From Notospermus geniculatus (lineage: Eukaryota > Nemertea > Pilidiophora > Heteronemertea > Lineidae), in NCBI GenBank assembly GCA_002633025.1, contig NMRB01000154.1, positions 367,568 through 431,567 of the forward strand: a stretch of 64,000 nucleotides of DNA, given 5' to 3'. The stretch's first letter is position 1, and every line of letters starts with the position of its first letter. The notes under the pieces were generated by a model. That model did not search any database. It saw nothing but the letters and a program-made list of their open reading frames with translations, and was not told the origin of the DNA. Shown here in pieces: positions 57,640 to 64,000 of the stretch. The position numbers were made by a program, and so were the translations under genes.

Positions 57640-58060
57640 GATTTTTTCACGAATCACCGCCGAGTCCGTAATTACCGCCACGGCCGTATGCATTTTGGTT
57701 CCCGAAGCTACCGCTAGAGAGTGCTGTCAAATGGTAGCTTCGGTAACGGGCGCCATTTTGGCTGGCAGAAAACTGACGGCCTGACGTCATTGCCGCGAAA
57801 ACTGGACGCCATGTTCCCGGAACGCCGCGACGCGGCGAATCTGCGAAGCAATCTGACGTCAAAAGTGGAACGCTGCTGTGATATGGTTATGTAAATAATT
57901 TTTCGAGAATNTAATTACCGTCGCGATCAAAGTATTCACCGCCGACGGGATGATTACAGCCAGGGCCGTTACCGCTTCGGCCCTAATTATTACCGCCACG
58001 GCCGAAACATTCCTACCACGGCCGTGAAAATTACCGCCATGGCTGGAGTCAGGATTTATA
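57640..58060 (-). pseudogene. Possible Gly-rich RNA-binding protein fragment
   Basis: On the minus strand, different frames read SHGGNFHGRGRN, then FGRGGNN, GGEYFDRDGN, and finally GSFGNQNAYGRGGNYGLGGD. This is the Gly/Arg/Asn-rich pattern of hnRNP-type tails, broken by stops and frame changes. It may be a decayed retrocopy. Alternatively it is only a repeat of ACCGCCACGGCCG words that reads this way by chance. No RRM domain is visible nearby. Confidence 0.3.
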
Positions 58061-58465
58061 CATGTAAGTATCACGGTGTCGGTGATGGTCAGCAACAGTT
58101 TATAGGTCTAATCCTTTACACCCCCGCGCTAGTTGTGAATTCTTCCACTTCGAACTATCCGCCGAATAATTTCCCCACTTGGACTACAAAGTAGGTCCGT
58201 GTCTTCTGAGTCAATGTTTGATGAAGCCGGATTTTCTCCCCTTACCAGGCCATTACCGTAACATGGCACGTCCAGATTCTCCGATCCGTCCGGTTGCGAT
58301 GTCTCTGGTTTTAATCCAACTGTTCACAGGGACAAGTTGAGACATCGCTCAGGATAGCGTGGATTCTGGTTTACGTTGCCATGCACTGATAGCACATTCT
58401 CTGGTGAACTGACCCTATTCAAGTCGGGTCGGTGTCGAAACTGGCATTATCATGATTGTTCAGGG

Positions 58466-60544
58466 TCAGACCTTCCCATCAAACGCACCCTGCATACAGT
58501 GGGTGTTGAATCTATTGTCAGCGAATTCATTCGACGTCTGGTCCTGAGTCGCGTAATCTGGTGACGTAATCATCTGATACAGCCGTGATCTCATTGGCCA
58601 TTTCTGGAATGAAAAAAACAAGGGAAAATGAAAGGTTTTTGTCGAATATACTTTACTACTGAAATACAACGAAAGTCTAGCAACAACATCTAACCAGAAA
58701 AGCAGTCAGTGAAATGTAAGTTGCAATTTGGGATGTATTTGCTGAAAATAGTTTTAATTGTTGATCCTGGTCCGTGTTAGGAAAAAAAATATGATAGACC
58801 TGTAAGACCTGTCGGTGATTCTTAGCCGTAATTAGGCCCAGACAAAATCTTCAAAAAACATTCAGGCGATTAGCTAAATAAACGACGGACGGTAGCCAAT
58901 TAAAAATCAAGTTTTGCACATGTTGAAAATTAACTCAAGTTCTTAACGAAGCTTGACAGAAATCTAACTACAACCTGTACCGTGGCTGTTTTGCATGGCA
59001 AGCGTGTTCAGAAACCGGGTAAGATTGTTTCCATATGAGGGGTGTTTTCCTTATTTTCGATGCGACACATGTATTCAATTGACAGATTCGAACCCATGCA
59101 CGGTCAATCAAGCTATCTGTCAACAGAACTCTAGCTCGTCATTCACCCTGCTACGAAAGCCCAGAAGGCTCATTTAATATTCAATATTCCAAACCAGGGG
59201 CCTGTTTCATAAACGCTAAAGGCACTTCATTAACTAATAAAACTTGCTTATGCTCTAAGGAATAAACTGGATATTGACACAAGTCCAGAACGAGCATATT
59301 CAAGTATTATTAGTTAATGAGGTGCCTTTAGCGTTTATGAAACAGGCCCCTGGACTTAGTCGTGAAGCTTTAGTCTTGAAGCTTGAAAGTTTTATAGCGC
59401 GGTCTTTTCTACTTATTTCCAGATTTTAGGAGGTAAAGGGTAAATATTCAAGCCTTTCCACGAGTTTCCTGCTGCGTACCGTAAATCGCACAGAAAATAT
59501 TTTTGCCACAAAATTCAATTCTTTGAGAAGATCAAGAAATTTTTGGAAAAATACAATGGACCGTGAGTAAGTATGTTGCAAGCTCCTCAAATAAACCAAA
59601 AATTGTAATTTTGACCAAGTCCGATGCGATAAAAAGTGTCAGGCTCGCTTAAGGGTTATGTAAAGTGACTCAGAAATCTCGAATTTTTGACGCAAAAAAT
59701 CTGAAAGGGAGTAGGCCTAAGAAATAAAAGTGGAAAATAAGAAGTGGGAGTTTTGGAATTTTGCGCGAATTTTCAATTTCTCAAATTAGGAGAAAATTTT
59801 TTCCCGTTTTGAGAAATTTTCTTAAAAATGAAATGACATTTTGTCTGATTTTTCGGGCGATATTTCTCAAAATGGGAAAAACTTTTTCCCAATTTGAGAA
59901 ATTGAAAAATTCAAGCAAATGTGCAATATTTCTCACTTCTTATTTTCCACTTTTATTTCTTACTCACTTCTGACTAACTGCGCACTAAATGGAGAAAATA
60001 AGGCTCGGGGCACCTCCTTAAGACGGCTCCCGACCCCCGAGCCTTGGTTTTCCAAATTTAGTGTGCAGTTAGCCAGATTTTTTGCGTCAAAAATTCGAGA
60101 TTTCGAGTCACTTTACATAAACATTAACACAAATTGCATGTAGACCAAAAAAGAGAAGAGCGAAAAGAAGAAGAAATTACTTACCTTCATTGGGTGATAA
60201 ACGTTCTGTGCCCATCTCGTGCTGGTCTCATCACCAGGTGAAACATCCTCATTCAAAGTCTTCATCAAATGTTGAATATAAGTCGTAGCAAGGACAAGAA
60301 CGTCCAACTTTGATAGTTTTGTATCTGCTGGCACTGATGGCAATGTTTTTTGAAGTTCCAAGAACGCTGAGCGCAGTGTCTTCACCCGTGACCGCTCACG
60401 TTCCGCGTTCGCCGCGCAGGGTCGACCCGTCCTTTTCGCTTCGGCAATGTCGTCTTCCCTTCGGTAACGCTTATGTCTCTCATCCGCTGGCCCTTGTGCA
60501 AAATTCTCTCCTGCGCCAGATCTTTTGCTACCTCGTGCGTTCAT
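58466..60544 (-). CDS. TCF24: bHLH transcription factor, TCF23/TCF24-like
   Basis: Two exons, 60544-60185 and 58603-58466, are joined in phase 0 (donor AAG|gtaagt, acceptor ttcattccag), giving 165 residues. The basic region is residues 41-53 ([13 protein letters not shown]) and the helix-loop-helix about 54-95, with [20 protein letters not shown]. The intron splits the conserved [14 protein letters not shown] motif that follows the bHLH in TCF23/TCF24 proteins. The length matches vertebrate TCF24. Such class II bHLH factors act in the nucleus, usually in dimers with E proteins; the target genes here are unknown. The exact paralogue (23 or 24) cannot be settled by eye. The 1.6-kb intron holds two foldbacks. 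Confidence 0.93.
59195..59353. mobile_element. Foldback in TCF24-like intron
   Basis: Arms CCAGGGGCCTGTTTCATAAA and TTTATGAAACAGGCCCCTGG, continuing through GCTAAAGGCACTTCATTAAC; an almost perfect 60-bp arm. Confidence 0.93.
59655..60119. mobile_element. Large foldback in TCF24-like intron
   Basis: TATGTAAAGTGACTCAGAAA plus TTTTTGACGCAAAAAATCTG on the left is mirrored by CAGATTTTTTGCGTCAAAAA plus GAGTCACTTTACATA on the right. Two inner mirrored pairs are nested: GTGGAAAATAAGAAGTG / CACTTCTTATTTTCCAC, and TAACTGCGCACTAAAT / ATTTAGTGTGCAGTTA. It ends about 65 bases from the donor of exon 1. Confidence 0.85.
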
Positions 60545-61818
60545 TTTCGATAGAGTTGCAATCTTCTTACTATTATATAAATATTGAGAATCTCCTGCGA
60601 GGTGGCCAAATCTAACAAATATAAATCAGATCTGGCAGTCTGTCCATCAGGTGATATGAGTATGTCCGTCAGCACTCACTGAAGATACTGTTATATTGAG
60701 CAGTCCTTTCGAAACGTATTGTCTATCACAATCACAACCAAAACCGATAAAAATATTGAGAGAACCTTTGCAGATGCTAACGAAATGCATTTAACAGCAT
60801 CATGAATCTTGGACCTGGGTTTCGTCGATCCTGTGACGTTATAAGATAAGTCAAAATATCTCGCAGTAAATATTCTTACGTCAGCCGAATTTCTTTACTC
60901 CGTCAATCTCATATTATGTAAACAACCGTTTCCTAAAGCTTATAATATTTGAATAGCGCACAAAATTCGAAATAATTTTCGTCCACTTTTCTCCTATCGG
61001 CATGAAGTGAGCCACTAATTGCCGACACGATGACTTTATAGCCGGCAGATAAATGCTGTTCTCTGATAGGGCTATCTTAGATGTCAGTTTTCCGATGCTA
61101 CCCGACCCATAGGTGGCAATCACTTCACCTTTTGTAAACAACAAGTGATGCTTCTTTCTAGATTTATCAACGCGGTATTTGCCATATTTCAACGGTAAGC
61201 CCGCCCCAAGGATAGAATCACCATCGATGCTGTAGCCGCCAGGAAAATAAAAAGTTTGGAAACTGAACGTGAAGTGTACAATAGCAGAAGTACCGCTACA
61301 TGATGTTTGAACAAGGATTTAGACGCTAGACTGAAGGGCAGGTGTTTGTCAACAGGATAGACGTATAAACCATCCATCAGACAGGTAAAACTTGAAAGAT
61401 ATCTCTTACCTGATATAATGCAAATTTATTTTTAAGAAGAAAAGTAACAGTATTTTCGCTGACAGTAACAAATAAACTTGAGGCGTCGGAGCATCAGGTG
61501 ATCATGATGGGTGTCGCCCTTTGGTTTTGGGGATGTTAGGAAAATTAAAGTATACAGCCATGCGCCGAATAAAATACATGAAGTAACATTGATTATACAT
61601 ATACGTGTACGTGTTCATGTAAAATAACTAACGATATTGGGCTAATGGATGATTGTATTTCAACTGGACACCTACAGAGCTGAAGCATGACACGGTCGGG
61701 GACCGATGGTGCGTCCTCCATTAGAGTTTTCTCGTGTAAGTTGGCTCTCCGTTTATGGAGTAAACTCAGCCAGTCCAAAACTAGAAACTTGAGTCACTGG
61801 TCAAGGCGTGAGCTGTAA
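60545..61818. other. Region upstream of TCF24-like start; no gene recognised
   Basis: Presumed 5' flank of the bHLH gene. AT-rich, with two minus-strand open frames (60914-61192 and 61189-61377) that match no family I know and show no splice or codon support. It does not contain an obvious foldback, unlike the rest of the right end. Confidence 0.35.
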
Positions 61819-62152
61819 TGGCCAATGAATACACACGATCCAATTTTTCATCTAATTTTCTGAATAAAATGCTCAATGAAGGCCTACATGCGAGTTTATA
61901 CGCTGAAGCCCCAATAGGGCAGGTGTAAAGTTTTTCAGTGTTTCCGTGTGTCAGTGTTCCCCCTATATTGTTCTGGAAACACTGGCAGATAGATCGACAC
62001 GTTTCTCTGTGTGTCCTCCATTGTCGGGTCGCGGCTTATTCCGTCAGACAATAGCAGGGGAACACTCGCAGATGGGGAACGCTCAAAAACGTTACACGTG
62101 AATCTGAAATTCCGAAAAATTGGATGAAAAACTGGATCGTGTGTATAGGCCA
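61819..62152. mobile_element. Foldback, ACACGATCCAATTTTTCATC termini
   Basis: ATACACACGATCCAATTTTT on the left is mirrored by TGGATGAAAAACTGGATCGT GTGTAT on the right. Its left half shares the ATTGAGCAT-like core, AGGCCT and CGCATGTAGGCC text with the element at 35535-35690. Confidence 0.8.
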
Positions 62153-62154
62153 TA

Positions 62155-62278
62155 AAAGCGGGTGACACACTGTTGCGATTTTGGCTTGAGACGGGGTTGC
62201 GTTCCCTTGCGATTAACTTATAAGGACTTCCGATTGCCATATCTCAAGCCAAAATCGCAACAGTGGATCACCCGCTAA
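62155..62278. mobile_element. Foldback, AGCGGGTGA termini
   Basis: Arms AGCGGGTGACACACTGTTGC and GCAACAGTGGATCACCCGCT, continuing GATTTTGGCTTGAGA / TCTCAAGCCAAAATC. Confidence 0.9.
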
Positions 62279-62323
62279 AGGGAAACCGACAGACTATTGC
62301 CCTTGCTGGTGTGGCGGACTAAA

Positions 62324-62474
62324 GCTGCTTTTCCACGAGGCGTTTGCGGATGCGCGGTTTCAGTGGCGGGAGCGGGTGCGTGTGAAACAGCTAAAGGGGA
62401 AAACGCTGGATCGATTTTGCCCACCCGCGCCCGCCTCCTTTTCCGCGCTCGCAAACGTCTCGTGGAAAATCAGC
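62324..62474. mobile_element. Foldback, GCTGCTTTTCCACGAGGCG termini
   Basis: Arms GCTGCTTTTCCACGAGGCGT and ACGTCTCGTGGAAAATCAGC, with inner GTGGCGGGAGCGGGTGCG / CCCACCCGCGCCCGCC mirrored. Confidence 0.85.
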
Positions 62475-62779
62475 CTAACTTGGCTTTCGTGAATTTCGGG
62501 GTGCAGCTATAAATGGGTAGACGACACATGCATCTTTACCTCGGAAGATTTGAAGGGTTTAGGCTAGGAGGTCTCTGTGAATTCTCCTACCCTATGTGGT
62601 TCCAGTTGACAGTTGATCCAAGAAAATAGGCGACTGTCGGGAAAATGTGTTGAACGTTGTATATGATAAACGTTGCAAAATGTCGAACATTACGCGAAAA
62701 ATGAAGACAGCAATAGTAGCAGAAAGATACCGCTAGACAAGTCGATTTCGGCAAATTTGACCCAGCCGTTGCGGAGCTG

Positions 62780-63991
62780 AGGGCACAATTGACATCCCTG
62801 AATTCGCGCACCCTTCGCGAGTCATTCGAGAAGGGTGCGCGAAGGTTAATCTTCCAACTGCGCGCACTGTTCGCGTCGGCTGCTAGCAGTGTTCGCGCAG
62901 TGTTCTCGTGGCCTGCGCGAATTCAGTGACTTTATCCTCGCGTACCGTGCGCGCAACCTTCGCGAAGCTTAGATCAAGTGATTTCGCGAACATGTTAATT
63001 TCGCCGACGTTTCCCACAACCCGCGTACCGTTCGCGATGCCCAATAGGGCCTAGGGAGGAGCCGTTGACACAGTCGACAGTGTTTCGCATCGTCGCGAAT
63101 GTACATGTACGTGTACATGTAGCATGAGGGTAGGCCTAGGCCCCTAGGCGGCCTAAAGATTCTTCGATGCAGTTGCCAAGCCATCATGGTTTTGAAATTG
63201 TCGATTTTAGGCCTAGGCTAGGGCAGGCTAGGCATAGGCCTCCTTGTCATAGGCCTAGGCTGTACAAGGCATCGTTACTGCATGTAACATGTGTCACTCA
63301 TCACACTTAAGGCCTAGGCCTAGCCTGTATAGGCAGGGCTAGGCCTAGGCCTTGGCTTGGCCCGAACTGGGCCTACCGCCGTACCGGCGGCGACCCCGAT
63401 GCCCGATGCACGTGGCTGGCGGCTCTGAGCTGATGTAGTGCATGAGTGATGGTGAGGCTACGGACATTGGCTTAAACCCTAATTAAATGCATCCTAAGCG
63501 TAGGCCAACAAGTGAATCCACAAATTTATACCGGTACGCCTACCACACCGTCATGACCGTCGTTGGCCTAGGCCTATTAGGCTTGGCCAACCGGGGCCTA
63601 CACCTGATCATGATGTAGACCATGTAGACAACCGAATGTGCCACCCATAACACGAGTGATGTGATATGTAGTGCATCCAACACAGTGCTGATGATTTGCG
63701 ACGTCGTGACGCCGTGTAAACATGGTCCGCAAGGCCTTCATGACTACATAGCCTGTCGTAGGCTACACACCGTCAGCCAGACCGTTCTTCATAACATGCG
63801 CGAAGACTGGACCTTCGCGAACACTACGCGGCCAGGCTTCGCGAAGGGTGCGCGAACGTCGGCAGTTAATGTTCGCGCACCGTTCTCGCCGAGTTCGCGA
63901 AGTCTTCGCGCACGTCGCGAGAATGGTGCGCGATAGAGCTTCGTACACTGCGCGCAGGGTGCGCGAAGCACATGGGATGTCAATTGTGCCC
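62780..63991. mobile_element. 1.2-kb foldback with GCGCGAA arms
   Basis: It starts GAGGGCACAATTGACATCCC and ends GGGATGTCAATTGTGCCCT. Each arm is packed with GCGCGAA, TTCGCGCA and CTTCGCGAA words. The centre (63120-63610) is dense in AGGCCTAGGCC palindromes. No transposase was found, so it appears to be a non-autonomous composite. Confidence 0.85.
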
Positions 63992-64000
63992 TGTACTGTA

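Overview
This is eukaryotic DNA from an animal, most likely a marine invertebrate. Coding exons are short and separated by introns with GT/AG ends. Introns and spacers are packed with foldback (MITE-like) elements, minisatellites and palindromic words such as ACATGT and AGGCCTA. The genes are animal genes: an M1 aminopeptidase, a bHLH factor of the TCF23/24 type, the first exon of VPS13, and an NB-ARC STAND ATPase. The word usage and gene set resemble echinoderm, hemichordate, cephalochordate or mollusc genomes, but I cannot fix the phylum from sequence alone. Two N-gaps sit in low-complexity tracts, so the assembly is imperfect there.

Layout. 1-5 kb: tandem ~0.6 kb repeats plus arrays built on the palindrome TTTTGTAACGTTACAAAA. 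5-9 kb: spacer with a small minus-strand reading frame (6665-6910) facing the first coding exon of a VPS13-family gene on the plus strand (7280-7379). 9.1-15.3 kb: a 212-bp satellite of about 29 units. 15.3-43 kb: an M1 zinc aminopeptidase locus on the minus strand, duplicated in tandem. Unit A is upstream in transcription (28.9-39.0 kb) and unit B downstream (17.3-28.1 kb). I found one signal-peptide exon, at 42889-42940. 43.5-56.1 kb: a nine-exon minus-strand gene whose exon phases all agree. It encodes about 1196 residues: an unrecognised N-terminal domain, NB-ARC, winged helix, TPR-like helices and a charged tail. Its last 2.4 kb is duplicated in tandem. 58.5-60.5 kb: a two-exon TCF23/24-like bHLH gene on the minus strand. 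61.8-64 kb: four foldback elements, the last about 1.2 kb.

The two M1 units serve as a natural before-and-after comparison. Unit B has all 15 homologous exons intact, with zinc ligands, catalytic Glu and transition-state Tyr at textbook spacing. Unit A has lost the 66-bp exon that follows the catalytic Tyr exon. A foldback sequence has also replaced the splice acceptor and first two codons of the exon that carries the third zinc ligand. Because the signal exon joins in frame to the first exon of either unit, a transcript skipping unit A is the simplest way to make active enzyme. That is an inference. Exons for the last ~200 residues of the M1 C-terminal domain were not found.

No prokaryotic-style system, CRISPR array or confident RNA gene is present. 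The most notable items are the M1 double unit with its decaying copy, the NB-ARC/TPR gene with an unfamiliar N-terminus, the GTAACGTTAC palindrome arrays, and a dispersed repeat whose architecture resembles a hammerhead ribozyme.
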